Shown: positions 42,081 to 51,444, counted from the first letter of the stretch. The stretch is DNA of 64,000 nucleotides from Pseudomonas fluorescens (GCF_001708445.1 NZ_CP015637.1:124001-188000), one strand, 5' to 3'. Notes: generated from the letters alone by a model not told the origin. Program-made: numbers and translations.

Positions 42081-42923
42081 ATGACAACCATCGGTGGTTC
42101 AAACTCTTTCAAATATAAAGCGGCGCTCATGACCAGTGCGACCCTCGCCTTTGCGATGGCGTTGCCTGCGCACGCAGACGACTCAAGTGAGCCCTCGGTG
42201 ACCGTCGGTGGCGGACTCGCCGTCGGCCCCTTGTATGAAGGTTCTTCGCACTACGCCGCGTTCCCGTCACTGAAACTCAAAGCGGTTTTGCCTACCGAAA
42301 ACTGGGGCAAGTTTACTGCCGCGTTCCCCGATGGTCTGCGTTGGGACTTGCCGGGGTTGTCACCTTTTGGAGTGGCCCTGCTGATTGGCTACGACCAGGG
42401 CCGCAAGGAAAGAATCCACACCCTGGGCGGTCGTGATGACTACCTCAAAGGCATGGGTAACCTGGACAGCACTGCCCTGGTCGGGGCGGAAGCGTACTGG
42501 GTGCTGCCGGCCGGCCGCCTGTTTGTTCGTGGGCTGCAAGCCAGCCAGAGCCGCGATTACGGTGGCGAGAGCCTGGGGCGTACCGCGTTCCTGGAAGCCG
42601 GTTTCGCCACAGCCTACGCGCTGTCTTCCACCTTGACCCTGGACTCGACCCTGTACGGCACCTGGAGCAATGAGAAAGACATGATGGCGCGCTTCGGCGT
42701 CACCGCCCAACAAGCCGCGCGTACCGGCTTCGAGGAATATCACCCCGGTGGCGGGATGCGCGACGTGACCCTGAAGCTGGGCCTCACCTGGCAATGGCAG
42801 CCACAGCTGGCGTTGGAAGGCGGCATCAAGACCTACGCCCTGGTCTCCGACGCCCGTAACAGCCCGCTGACGGGTGAGAACGTGGGCGCAGGCGCCTATC
42901 TGAATGCCCTTTACCGGTTTTGA
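42081..42923 (+). CDS. MipA/OmpV-family outer-membrane protein
   Basis: 280 residues from ATG 42081 (AAGGAAAG upstream). Signal peptide ends ALPAHA. MipA/OmpV pattern: VTVGGGLAVGPLYEGSSHYA near the N-terminus, LKLKAVLP, and a terminal aromatic AYLNALYRF. A predicted 12-strand barrel; E. coli MipA links a peptidoglycan hydrolase and synthase. Located 72 nt after the DUF1254 gene and 14 nt before the phosphatase ATG, so it is in one operon with both. Confidence 0.9.
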   Translation: MTTIGGSNSFKYKAALMTSATLAFAMALPAHADDSSEPSVTVGGGLAVGPLYEGSSHYAAFPSLKLKAVLPTENWGKFTAAFPDGLRWDLPGLSPFGVALLIGYDQGRKERIHTLGGRDDYLKGMGNLDSTALVGAEAYWVLPAGRLFVRGLQASQSRDYGGESLGRTAFLEAGFATAYALSSTLTLDSTLYGTWSNEKDMMARFGVTAQQAARTGFEEYHPGGGMRDVTLKLGLTWQWQPQLALEGGIKTYALVSDARNSPLTGENVGAGAYLNALYRF

Positions 42924-42937
42924 TAAGGGAACACTCG

Positions 42938-43753
42938 ATGAAAACAGTACATAAGCAGTTGGGGCTGGCGGGCCTGCTCTGGTCGGGGCTGGTGCTTGCC
43001 GACGATGCTGCGCCCAAGGTCACGGACCCTCACTTCAAGCTGGCCCCCGGCTATCTGAACTCGGCAGACCTGCCATTGCGCCTGGCGTTGCTGGGCGCCC
43101 CACCAAAGCCTGACTCTGCGGCGCTGGCACGGGATGAGGAGGCTCGGCGAGCAGCGCTGTCGCTACGCGGTACGGCTCGGGAGAAACTCGCCGCGGCGGA
43201 TGCGGAGCTGGCATTCCCAGGCCCGGCCAACGCATTCGCCTGTGCGCTGGGCACGCCGATCACCGAGAAAAATACACCGCATCTTTATACCTTGATGCAG
43301 CGCACCCTGTCGGATGCGGGCGGTTCCACCTATGCCGGGAAGAATGCCTACAACCGCACCCGACCCTTCGTGGCACATAACGAAGGGACCTGTCGCAAAG
43401 ACATGGAACCGCTGCTGCGCACGGATGGTTCCTGGCCTTCCGGCCACTCCGCCGCCGGTTGGGCCTGGGGGCTGTTGCTGGCCGAGATTCAGCCTGCCCG
43501 TGCAACCGAGTTGATGACCCGCGGGTTGTCATTCGGCCAGAGCCGCGTCATCTGCGACGCCCACTGGCAGAGCGACGTCGATGCGGGCCGCATCATGGGC
43601 GCTGCGACGGTTGCGAGCTTGCATAGCAATCCGGCGTTCCTGGCGGATCTGGCGGCGGCGAAGGAAGAGGTCAAGGCCGCACAAAAAGCTGGCTTGAAGC
43701 CCACACAGGACTGTGCGGCCGAGGGCGTGGCGCTCTCGCTGACTCATCACTGA
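42938..43753 (+). CDS. Class A non-specific acid phosphatase (PAP2-like)
   Basis: 271 residues from ATG 42938. Signal peptide ends VLADDAAP-like. The class A signature is complete: K in GKNAYNRTRP, PSGH in GSWPSGHSAAG and SR-x5-H-x3-D in QSRVICDAHWQSDVDAG. These are the three phosphate-binding motifs of vanadium-haloperoxidase-type phosphatases, with the histidine nucleophile. Periplasmic; it would hydrolyse phosphomonoesters. Co-transcribed with mipA (14-nt gap) and the downstream barrel (16-nt gap). Confidence 0.92.
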   Translation: MKTVHKQLGLAGLLWSGLVLADDAAPKVTDPHFKLAPGYLNSADLPLRLALLGAPPKPDSAALARDEEARRAALSLRGTAREKLAAADAELAFPGPANAFACALGTPITEKNTPHLYTLMQRTLSDAGGSTYAGKNAYNRTRPFVAHNEGTCRKDMEPLLRTDGSWPSGHSAAGWAWGLLLAEIQPARATELMTRGLSFGQSRVICDAHWQSDVDAGRIMGAATVASLHSNPAFLADLAAAKEEVKAAQKAGLKPTQDCAAEGVALSLTHH

Positions 43754-43769
43754 TCAGGGACACACCATC

Positions 43770-44537
43770 ATGCACAGTGACAACCCCCGCTCGGCTTTGT
43801 GGCGCAAGCACGCCCATCTGGCGCTGCTGGCTGGCGCCTTTGTCGCCGCCGGGCCCGCCATGGCGGCAGACAACGATGACTGGACATTCAACGGCGGCCC
43901 TTACGTATGGGGCGCCGGTATTCGTGGGCACGTGGGTCATAGCAGCACGGGCACCCAGTTCATAAAGTCCGACTTCTCCGACATCGCCAAGACGGTCGAT
44001 ATGTCGGTGATGCTGATGGGGGAGGCGCGTCGGGGCCCCTACAGCGTGCTCGCCGACCTGATGTACATCGACACCGACACCCGCAACCACCTGCCGGGGG
44101 GCGCCAAACTTGAGGTCGAAAGCAAGACAGCCTCCGGGTTCCTGGGGGGCGGCTACACGGTGCTGGGTGATGAAAACCGCCGACTGGATGTCGCCGGCGG
44201 CGTACGTGTCTGGTACAGCGGCACCACCCTCACCTTCCATGGCGGACCACTCGGTGGCTTATCCGGCTCTGACAACGCCACATGGGCAGACGCCATGGCA
44301 GGCCTGCGTGGGCACTATGCCGTGAACGATCGATTCTGGCTGTCATCCTGGGGGATGGCGGGTGCCGGGCAGTCTCGAGAAGACTGGGACCTGGCAGCGC
44401 TGGCCGGCTGGGAGTTTTGGCCCGGGTTTTCAGCGGTGGCCGGTTACCGGGCGATGGGGGTGAATTATCGCCATGATGGCTTCGTCTACGACATCGTCCA
44501 GAAGGGGCCTTTGCTGGGCATCAGTGGGCGATTCTGA
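43770..44537 (+). CDS. Outer-membrane beta-barrel protein, unknown
   Basis: 255 residues with a signal peptide ending GPAMAAD. The mature part alternates hydrophobic and polar residues in short strands (WTFNGGPYVWGAGIRGHV; GAGQSREDWDLAALAGWEF) and ends in F (GISGRF), the C-terminal signature of a barrel inserted by BamA. No specific family recognised, possibly OmpA-like 8-strand. Last gene of the DUF1254-MipA-phosphatase run. Confidence 0.8.
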   Translation: MHSDNPRSALWRKHAHLALLAGAFVAAGPAMAADNDDWTFNGGPYVWGAGIRGHVGHSSTGTQFIKSDFSDIAKTVDMSVMLMGEARRGPYSVLADLMYIDTDTRNHLPGGAKLEVESKTASGFLGGGYTVLGDENRRLDVAGGVRVWYSGTTLTFHGGPLGGLSGSDNATWADAMAGLRGHYAVNDRFWLSSWGMAGAGQSREDWDLAALAGWEFWPGFSAVAGYRAMGVNYRHDGFVYDIVQKGPLLGISGRF

Positions 44538-44801
44538 AGCTTGCACCGTCAAGCTCCCCAACAGCCCAAGGGGCTGTCTTCCCACCTGAAAACAGGACGG
44601 ATGCCCGCTGTTCGGGGAGGCCCCTCGGCCACCCCGAAAAGCGAATGCCCCGACGAGTCGGGCACTTACTTTGAGCTGCGCCTGAGCGCGTTCCACACAG
44701 CCTGGAACGCGGGCTTTTTTGCTGCCTGGAATTGACCCTGGCCGCCAATAGCCGTCGGGCCAAGCCGTAACATCGTTTTGATTTCACTCGAAAGGACTGT
44801 C

Positions 44802-45236
44802 GTGGAGACCCGGCCTATGGTTCAAGAATTCAATCACCATCGTGAATGGGTAGCGGCGCTTGATAAGTACGAGAAACGCCTGATTGAAAACCCCGACCTC
44901 CGCTGGGAAGGGCAGCCGGGCGATCAACACACCCGCATGGCACTCGGGCTATACAAACTCAAGTGTTTCGCCGAGCGCATGCGCAAGGACAGCACGGCAA
45001 TCTGGACCAGACTGGAAGCCATGGACGAACTTCGGCTCCATCTGATCAGCGAACATCACTGGACCCTACAGGACGTGCGGCGAATACAGGACGAAGAGGA
45101 TTTTGTGTTCCTTCTTCATGATGAATTGCAGCAGATGAAACTCACCGAGCAAGAGGCCGAACCTGTTCGGCAGTGGACGGATCATCTTGGGTCAAGGGGA
45201 GAGTTCCAGCAGCACTACCGGGATTGCGTTTTATAG
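44802..45236 (+). CDS. Hypothetical cytoplasmic protein
   Basis: 144 residues from GTG 44802 (AAAGGA 6 nt upstream); ATG 44817 is an equal alternative. Helical and charged, with ALGLYKLKCFAERMRKDSTA and MDELRLHLISEHHWTLQDVR. No signal peptide or TM helix. I recognise no family; codon use matches the host. It stands alone between the barrel gene and a small exported protein. Confidence 0.6.
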   Translation: METRPMVQEFNHHREWVAALDKYEKRLIENPDLRWEGQPGDQHTRMALGLYKLKCFAERMRKDSTAIWTRLEAMDELRLHLISEHHWTLQDVRRIQDEEDFVFLLHDELQQMKLTEQEAEPVRQWTDHLGSRGEFQQHYRDCVL

Positions 45237-45514
45237 GGCGGGGGCAGGGGATTCGTGGAGAGAAGATGGGGCGGCGGCGGTAGCGGTAAGTTGTCATGGG
45301 CAGCGAGGAAATAATCGACCACAAGGCATCTCCGGCCCTTAGCCCATGCCGTCCCGAGCGCTTCTTTCAAACCTGGGTCAGCCCAGCACTGGCGATCAGC
45401 AACTGGAACAAATTAAATGTCGTGTTGGTCTCAAGTGTGCCTCCTGGCAACGAACTGTTCTTACGTGGGGGGCAGTCCGCAGCGTTGGGGTATTTTTTCC
45501 ATAGGAGGTTTCGC

Positions 45515-45970
45515 GTGCCCTGGAAGTCAAATCTGGTAGTGCTCGCCCTATCTGCCGTTGCCGTTTCGGCGCAGGCCCAATCCGATCTTGAAGTGGTCGA
45601 GGCGATGGTTACTCGCTCGGCCAATGTCTGCCCAGGCCACAGCACCGAACGCACCACGCCCACGGTGAAGGCGGTACCTGTTGGCGCGTTGCGGGTTATG
45701 CTTGACCGCGGTTTGGTCATGTGCCCCGACCGGCGCCTCGATATCGACGCGCCGGCTGTGTTCTACGGCAGAGTTGGCGTATTCGAATGGAACCCGGAAG
45801 TGCCTGCAAGCTCAGAGGTGATCGCCAAGCAGATCGACACCATGACCCGCAAGGACGAGTACCCATCGGACACCTTGGTTTGGGATGCCAAGGGTATGCC
45901 ACTGCAGCAGCGCACTGTTCCGGCTTTCGAACCCAAACCAGGGGCTGCTGTGCTGTACCAGATACGGTAA
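45515..45970 (+). CDS. Small exported protein, unknown
   Basis: 151 residues from GTG 45515, chosen because AGGAGG lies 6 nt upstream and the following residues make a signal peptide (LVVLALSAVAVSAQA). The mature part has two Cys (NVCPGHS, VMCPDRR) that could form a disulphide, and ends PGAAVLYQIR. No known domain seen. The longer upstream frame to 45296 is rejected as start. Confidence 0.65.
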   Translation: MPWKSNLVVLALSAVAVSAQAQSDLEVVEAMVTRSANVCPGHSTERTTPTVKAVPVGALRVMLDRGLVMCPDRRLDIDAPAVFYGRVGVFEWNPEVPASSEVIAKQIDTMTRKDEYPSDTLVWDAKGMPLQQRTVPAFEPKPGAAVLYQIR

Positions 45971-46086
45971 GCCCAGTGTTCGGGGATCGGGGGGGTCATT
46001 AACGTTGTGCTGGGCTTTGGCTTGAATCGCCAGGTCCACGCCGAGGGTGGGCGCCATCCGTTCTTTTTCGTGCCCATGCCTGAGGT

Positions 46087-46365
46087 ACGAGAAGGTGGTT
46101 AGGCTCAACCTGAAGCTGATGGCAGGTAGATGTGGGCAACTTCGAAGTATCTGTGAGGTTGGCTTAGGTCGGGGCTGCTATTTGGAAGCTTCGGGGAGTT
46201 CAAATTGAATGCTCATGACGAGCTGTCCACGCCGTTAGTTTCACTGCTTTGATGTGATTTCCTCCATCGAAAAACGCATCAACCAATCGTCCACGAAAAA
46301 GCCCCAGATCTTTCGAACTGGGGCTTTTTCATTTCTATATGGTGCCCGGCGGGCTTCTTACCGGA
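46087..46365. repeat. Left copy of island-flanking direct repeat
   Basis: From ACGAGAAGGTGGTTAGGCTC through AGCTGATGGCAGGTAGATG, GACGAGCTGTCCAC and GCCCCAGATCTTTCG, it matches 52110-52372 in the same order with many differences. Its right end has CTATATGGTGCCCGGCGGG, a damaged copy of the 3' end of the tRNA-Arg gene at 52348. Confidence 0.8.
46296..46329. terminator. Intrinsic terminator in the left repeat
   Basis: GCCCCAG pairs with CTGGGGC around ATCTTTCGAA, flanked by A and T runs on both sides, so it can work in both directions. It is the better-paired relative of the tRNA terminator at 52301-52333. Confidence 0.8.
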
Positions 46366-46462
46366 TCACTATCCATTTGAAAATAAAAAGTTTTTCTTTG
46401 TGTTTTTAGGTAAGGGATACACCGAGGCAGGGGCCGACCCTGCCTTGGCAACCTGCTGAACC

Positions 46463-49111
46463 TTATCCGAAGGTGCTAACGGGAGGCTGGGTCTGGGCCT
46501 TGAATGCTTTTTCGGCAGCCTTTCTACGGGTAGCAATGTCGCTAGCAAATGTTCTCAACTCGTTAATATGAATTTTTATCTCCGCTGGCGTTGGCCTATT
46601 TTCTGATAGAGATCTCGACTTATCGTGACCATACATCCAACTACTCGCAAGAGACATGTTAGTAGTTACTCGGTTAGCATCTGAAGGTTCAATTGTTATT
46701 TGGCCTAATCTGGTAGTTTGTACGCTATTTCTTCCGCGGCTAACTATGTCGAAGAAAAGGTCCTGTTCAATCGACGACTCCCAAGCCTCCCTTAGTAGGC
46801 AGTAAAGCATTGCGGATTTTTTGTTGTAATTTGAAATGTCCGAATCATAAAGATCTTTGAAGGAATTTAGCTCCTGCTCTAAGTTGTGCGCCCTGCTACT
46901 CGTACTCATTCCACGCCAAGGTGCTTCTATATGACAGAATCCAGAATCTTTACCATTTCTTCTAACTGTAAATGAAGAAACGGCAGGGCGTATATTCTTA
47001 CTTAAAGCCATTTCCGTGCACTTGCCATCGATTTCCATAATAAGTGCCAAGTCGTGTGTGAAAATTATTATTTGTCTAGATAAAGCTTCCAAGCATAGGC
47101 GGGACGCAATTTTTTCACGGTACACGTGATCAAGAGAACTAACTGGGTCATCAAAAACAATGGGTGATGAATTTGAAAACGTTTTAATTTCTGCGAGATA
47201 CGCTGCTAGTGAAACAACTTTTTGCTCACCCTCACTGAGAACTTTTCCTGGTTTTTGTGCACCTATTGAAAAGCTGTGGGAAGTGTCGCTGTCCTTAACG
47301 ATTGGCGCTATATTAACTTCTAGTTCGATACCAAATGCATCCAGCTCTGCTTTGAAGTTGTTAATAAAATCCGGCGTTACCAGTTCAGAAATAATTAGTT
47401 TTGCCTTGCTGGAAAATCGTGTTTTTGTTTGTTTTAGTGAGTTGATACCATTTTCTACATCTTTGTTGTGTTTGAGATTGTCGATGTAGTTAATGATTTT
47501 CTCGGACGCGTCTGATAGTAACTTCTTGGTATTTTTCTTCTTTAAGTTTTCTTTGTCTAATTCGTATTTTTCGGGAGATATATTTTCCTTAAGTTCTTTA
47601 AGTCTGTTGCTGAGTTTCTCAGTGACGCTGTCTTTTATAGAGTCAGCAGAAATGTTATTTTTGTTATATGGTGCTTTAGGCTGATCCGCTTTGAAAAAAT
47701 CCTGTCTGGTCTTAAGTGTTCGGAACGCTTCAGCCAACCCAAAGTCTGAACCTATTGCCTCCACCAAATCATTACAAAGAGGTTCATAAGCTTCTGGCTC
47801 GGGTAAAGCCAGATTGATGATTTCATTTTTTTTGTTTTTTAAATTGGTGCAAGCTTTGTCGTAAGTTACTTTGCTCTCGTCTTGCATGAATTGCCAGAAG
47901 CGATCAAGACGATCTTTTGCATGGTCGTCAAGTGGTTGCATACAAAGGACACACAACGCGTCTTCGCTAGTGTTCGGAAATTCGCTTTCGGTGTAGGCAT
48001 GAGAGGTAGAAAATTCTTTGGCTGCGGTGAAAAGAATTTTCCAAGGGTCGGAGTGAACTCCCTCTAATGGATCTGCTTTGTCAAAAGTTGTGAGCGAAAA
48101 GTCGTAAGCTTTTTTGGCAGTTACTTCAGAAACTTGTAAGTTGTCAATTTCGTCAGGTTTTGTTTCGTTTAATATTTTTTCGGCAGCAGCTAGTTTTTGA
48201 ATTGCTCGGGGAAGCCGCTCCGTTGAGATTTTTGTTAATTTCGCAATAGTTTTTACTGTGGTGCCATTTTCGTAGTCGGTAACGGTGCTTGTTAAGTTTG
48301 TTAGGTCTGTTGAATCTTGCTCACTCCAAGTGAGAGTGAGTTTTACGTCGGCACTGTTGGTTTTTTCCGACATGCGATTTAACCAGGCTTGAACTTCTAT
48401 GTTTTCTTCCAAGCCGTTTATAATTGGTTTCTTCGCGTCTCGTAGCTTTAACTGCAATGTATTTTTGACGCTTTCTATTGCTTGGGATACATGGTCGAAG
48501 ATATCAGCGCCTCGGGGCTTGTATGTGACACGGTTGGTGCTATCAAGCAAGGTTTTTCCGCAGTCGGTATCAAATACATTAATGGAGGCTAATTCCGCAT
48601 GGTTTCTTCCTGGAGTCCAGGTCCATTCCTCTCGACTGCCGTTTTTCAAAAAACTTATGCGGGCGGATTGCTTGGATGTCTTTGGCTTATAAATGTTGCT
48701 AAGAAGAGTTGGTTCTACATGTTTTGCAAAGCACGCGCTTTTTAATATCCGGCTGTATCCTGATTTTCCTGAGCCGTTTTCTCCATATATTAGTGTGATT
48801 CCAGAGTGTCCAAACGGTAGCTTTGCTTCTGAATGAATGGCATTGATATTTTCTACAATGTCGATGCTACACAGCTTTATAGGTTCTACGGAGGTTTCGG
48901 CAATGGTCCCGTCAAGTTGATACACAGGCGGAGAGCATTCCTTATTTTCATTCTCATCATTAAGGCCGAAGGCGCACAGTGCGTTTTTTGATATTTGCTT
49001 AAGCTGGTCTGGACTCAACGCTGAGTCTTGTAAAAGGCGACGAACAAGGTCTGCTTCCCATTCTGGCAGGTCTTTTGCCGCCCATTCCACAATCGCTTGA
49101 TACGAGTTCAT
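46463..49111 (-). CDS. SMC/RloC-like AAA ATPase with CxxC hook, probable defence protein
   Basis: 882 residues from ATG 49111 (AGGGA 6 nt before). Walker A is GENGSGKS (110-117), a coiled-coil middle holds CVLC (C387/C390) like a Rad50 or RloC zinc hook, the ABC signature is LSEGEQ (626-631), Walker B FDDPVSSLD (653-661) and switch His686. After the ATPase comes a C-terminal domain with LLREAWE and WMYGHD; R774, E778 and H829 give R-x3-E-x50-H, the order of the PrrC/RloC anticodon-nuclease triad. The N-terminal WAAKDLPEWEADLVRRLL segment occurs in phage-defence ATPases. AT-rich codons unlike neighbours indicate transfer. Role as a damage-sensing nuclease is inference. Confidence 0.82.
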   Translation of the reverse strand: MNSYQAIVEWAAKDLPEWEADLVRRLLQDSALSPDQLKQISKNALCAFGLNDENENKECSPPVYQLDGTIAETSVEPIKLCSIDIVENINAIHSEAKLPFGHSGITLIYGENGSGKSGYSRILKSACFAKHVEPTLLSNIYKPKTSKQSARISFLKNGSREEWTWTPGRNHAELASINVFDTDCGKTLLDSTNRVTYKPRGADIFDHVSQAIESVKNTLQLKLRDAKKPIINGLEENIEVQAWLNRMSEKTNSADVKLTLTWSEQDSTDLTNLTSTVTDYENGTTVKTIAKLTKISTERLPRAIQKLAAAEKILNETKPDEIDNLQVSEVTAKKAYDFSLTTFDKADPLEGVHSDPWKILFTAAKEFSTSHAYTESEFPNTSEDALCVLCMQPLDDHAKDRLDRFWQFMQDESKVTYDKACTNLKNKKNEIINLALPEPEAYEPLCNDLVEAIGSDFGLAEAFRTLKTRQDFFKADQPKAPYNKNNISADSIKDSVTEKLSNRLKELKENISPEKYELDKENLKKKNTKKLLSDASEKIINYIDNLKHNKDVENGINSLKQTKTRFSSKAKLIISELVTPDFINNFKAELDAFGIELEVNIAPIVKDSDTSHSFSIGAQKPGKVLSEGEQKVVSLAAYLAEIKTFSNSSPIVFDDPVSSLDHVYREKIASRLCLEALSRQIIIFTHDLALIMEIDGKCTEMALSKNIRPAVSSFTVRRNGKDSGFCHIEAPWRGMSTSSRAHNLEQELNSFKDLYDSDISNYNKKSAMLYCLLREAWESSIEQDLFFDIVSRGRNSVQTTRLGQITIEPSDANRVTTNMSLASSWMYGHDKSRSLSENRPTPAEIKIHINELRTFASDIATRRKAAEKAFKAQTQPPVSTFG

Positions 49112-49804
49112 ACACGTTCCCTGTGGTGGCTTTTTGATATGTTTTACTCGTAAAGCGCCTTGCCGTCTAGACGTCATAAGAACGCTCAAGCTTAGCCAAG
49201 AACGCTGACAATAATTAGTCTGAAGTAAAGCGGAGTAGCCGCCATTACTGACTAGATTTGCTTGGTGTATTGAGGTAGAGAACGGCAGGGATTTGCGGGG
49301 CTGCAGATCCTCAAAAAAACGGCTCAAGAGCCAGTACGGCCTTGACGTAGCATAGGTGTAGGGGGGGCGGAAAAAGCCATATATTTAGACCGCAGGTGTG
49401 GTGGGGGGACAACGGCGCGCGCCTAGTCGCGACCTAGTCAATCAATGCTGACATTCTTCATCAGTGGGACCATTTGTATAATTACTCCTGATGGAGGCCA
49501 CGTGATCGCATCGCCCTTGACCAACCATTCACTTCGCGTTGACAGCTGCCGCCTTTCAGGGGGGGCACTGAGCGGTCTTAGGTGTACACGTGGCTCTTAC
49601 TTTCAAACAGTCCCACGACTACCTTCGGTCCAAAAGGAATTGCGAATCAATTGGCCGTTTCAATGTTTAACAGCTGGTGATGTATGAATTTCTTGAAAAG
49701 AGGTGAGTCGGGAAACAAAAAGCACCCTGAATGACTTAACAACTTCTAGCCCACGCGATTCTCAGGTAAGGTTCAGGAGATTGATTTCGGAGCCTGAAGA
49801 TGTC
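49112..49804. other. Divergent control region of the island
   Basis: About 690 bases between the ATPase and the nuclease-like gene. It holds the two divergent promoters; 49360-49450 has G-runs and CGCG steps, unlike the AT-rich genes. An 80-codon frame at 49445-49687 has no ribosome-binding site or domain. I see no clear operator. Confidence 0.45.
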
Positions 49805-50716
49805 ATGGATCTAAAAATAGCCTGGTGGAACTGTCATCTCTCAGCACCTGCCACGAAAGCAAAGCCCGGGAAGGTAACCATTGAGTTTGTAGCAGTGATT
49901 TTGGCTATGCTCGATTCAGGAGTTGACTTGTTATGCCTTTGCGAGGTGAACGAAGAGAATTGCGTTGACCTAGAACGCCATATCATTGCTGCAGCACTAC
50001 GTGACCCGACGTATCTGGACTTTACAGTTAAACCGCTATATAAAAAAGATGGTAATGCGATTGATGACTATGGCGTAGTTTACAGAACTAGTAAGCTCAA
50101 TCTGGCTGGCGCGGTCGTGGAGTTAAATGCTAAGGCAGTTACAACTGAAAAACGACTGAAAGTCGGACAGAAGCTGCTTTTCAAATTAGGTGGGACCACG
50201 GATGTTTGGGTAATACTCTGCCACTGGCAAAGTTTGCAGACCTATTCCGAGGGTGAGTATGTTAGGGTCGAGATAGCCTTGCAGCTTAGAGGCTATGTGG
50301 AGGATATTTATGAGCAAGATCCTAATGCTCTCATTATTATCTGCGGTGACTTCAACGACGAACCGTTCAGCATGCCGATCCAGATGACATTAAAAGCGAG
50401 TCGAGATATTAGTTACGTCAAGGCGCGTAGTACTGCACTATTTAATCCTACTTGGCGATTAATAGGTATGAATGACCTTGTCACTGGAAGGCATTTGCCT
50501 GCTGGTACTTGTTCAAGCTCCGATGCAAGACATATGACCAATTGGCGGACATTCGATCAGATTATTCTTTCTTCTGGGTTTCTTAGAGATGAATGGAGTT
50601 TTGTAGGGAGCGGCGTCGAAATCATGAGTAATATAATGGTCGGCGGAAATCCATTGTCATGGAAGGAGTTATCTGATCACTATCCCATTACCTGTAATTT
50701 AAAGAGGGCGGTTTAA
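49805..50716 (+). CDS. Endonuclease/exonuclease/phosphatase (EEP) family protein
   Basis: 303 residues from ATG 49805 (MDLKIAWWN, the normal EEP opening); an upstream GTG at 49703 is an alternative. The four EEP catalytic blocks are present: N9 in WWNCH, E47 in LCLCEVNE, D/N in CGDFNDEP and D-H in LSDHYPIT. Such enzymes are Mg-dependent phosphodiesterases acting on nucleic acids, lipids or phosphorylated small molecules. Its stop overlaps the next ATG by one base (TAATG), so the two are coupled. AT-rich. Placed in the island with the ATPase it may be the nuclease part of a defence system; this is inference. Confidence 0.85.
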   Translation: MDLKIAWWNCHLSAPATKAKPGKVTIEFVAVILAMLDSGVDLLCLCEVNEENCVDLERHIIAAALRDPTYLDFTVKPLYKKDGNAIDDYGVVYRTSKLNLAGAVVELNAKAVTTEKRLKVGQKLLFKLGGTTDVWVILCHWQSLQTYSEGEYVRVEIALQLRGYVEDIYEQDPNALIIICGDFNDEPFSMPIQMTLKASRDISYVKARSTALFNPTWRLIGMNDLVTGRHLPAGTCSSSDARHMTNWRTFDQIILSSGFLRDEWSFVGSGVEIMSNIMVGGNPLSWKELSDHYPITCNLKRAV

Positions 50717-51444
50717 TGGACTTTTTAAAGCTGGTTCAAGAGGGTGTTGAAAAATCCAATCAGTCACTTGCTGCGATTAGAGAGGTGGATGGCGTTTTTG
50801 ACAGAGTTAATACTGATCTACGTAAATTTCCAGCAGGCGAACTAAAGGTTTTTCGCTCAGTGTCGACTCTTTCCCAAGCGGCTTCGTTGGTGAATAATCT
50901 GGCAGGGATTGACTCTATCAATCTGAAGCAAGATTTGGTTGTGCTTTCTCTGACCACCGATATTGGTACATTTTCTCAGGAGGTTGCGGGCTGGAAGCAG
51001 CGCGCCACGGGCTACCCATGTATTCTAAAGTTTGAAGGGCAAGAGCTTAGCTTAAGCAATGAAACACAACTTATCAGTGGGTTCGGTGAGCTACTAGCGT
51101 CTGTAGGCTTCGGTAATGCCGTCAATAAACTGCTTAAGTTATCTGCTGAGGCTCATCAGAAACAAAATCAAGCGTCTGGCACCATTGTTTCGGCTGGTTC
51201 AGAAAAGAAAGTGATTGCGCCCATTAAACAGAGCCCTGTTAAGCTCGCCGCAGTTAAGTCTACTGCCAAACCAAATATGCAATCCAATGTTAAGTATGCA
51301 GCGAAACCCCTTGCTGCTACTGCGGCTGCCGCAAAACCTACTGCAAAGCCCACTTCTAAATTACCGGTACAATCCGGAGAAAAGAAGCGGACTCGCAAAG
51401 GTTCAGATAAACCTCGCGATGCGAAACCTGAGGCGCCAGCATAA
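50716..51444 (+). CDS. Unknown protein with basic Lys/Ala/Pro-rich tail
   Basis: 242 residues. The N-terminal 150 are helical (LKLVQEGVEKSNQSLAAIRE; LVVLSLTTDIGTFSQEVAGW) with no known domain. Residues about 155-242 are a low-complexity tail rich in K, A, P and T, ending KKRTRKGSDKPRD, likely to bind nucleic acid or phosphate surfaces. It starts in the stop of the EEP gene (TAATG), so the products probably act together. No signal peptide. Not recognised; possibly the regulator or scaffold of the EEP enzyme. Confidence 0.7.
   Translation: MDFLKLVQEGVEKSNQSLAAIREVDGVFDRVNTDLRKFPAGELKVFRSVSTLSQAASLVNNLAGIDSINLKQDLVVLSLTTDIGTFSQEVAGWKQRATGYPCILKFEGQELSLSNETQLISGFGELLASVGFGNAVNKLLKLSAEAHQKQNQASGTIVSAGSEKKVIAPIKQSPVKLAAVKSTAKPNMQSNVKYAAKPLAATAAAAKPTAKPTSKLPVQSGEKKRTRKGSDKPRDAKPEAPA

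Noticed and set aside
49445..49687. 80-codon frame between the divergent island genes
   Set aside because: No start signal and no family; kept as part of the control region, though a small antitoxin-like gene cannot be fully excluded.
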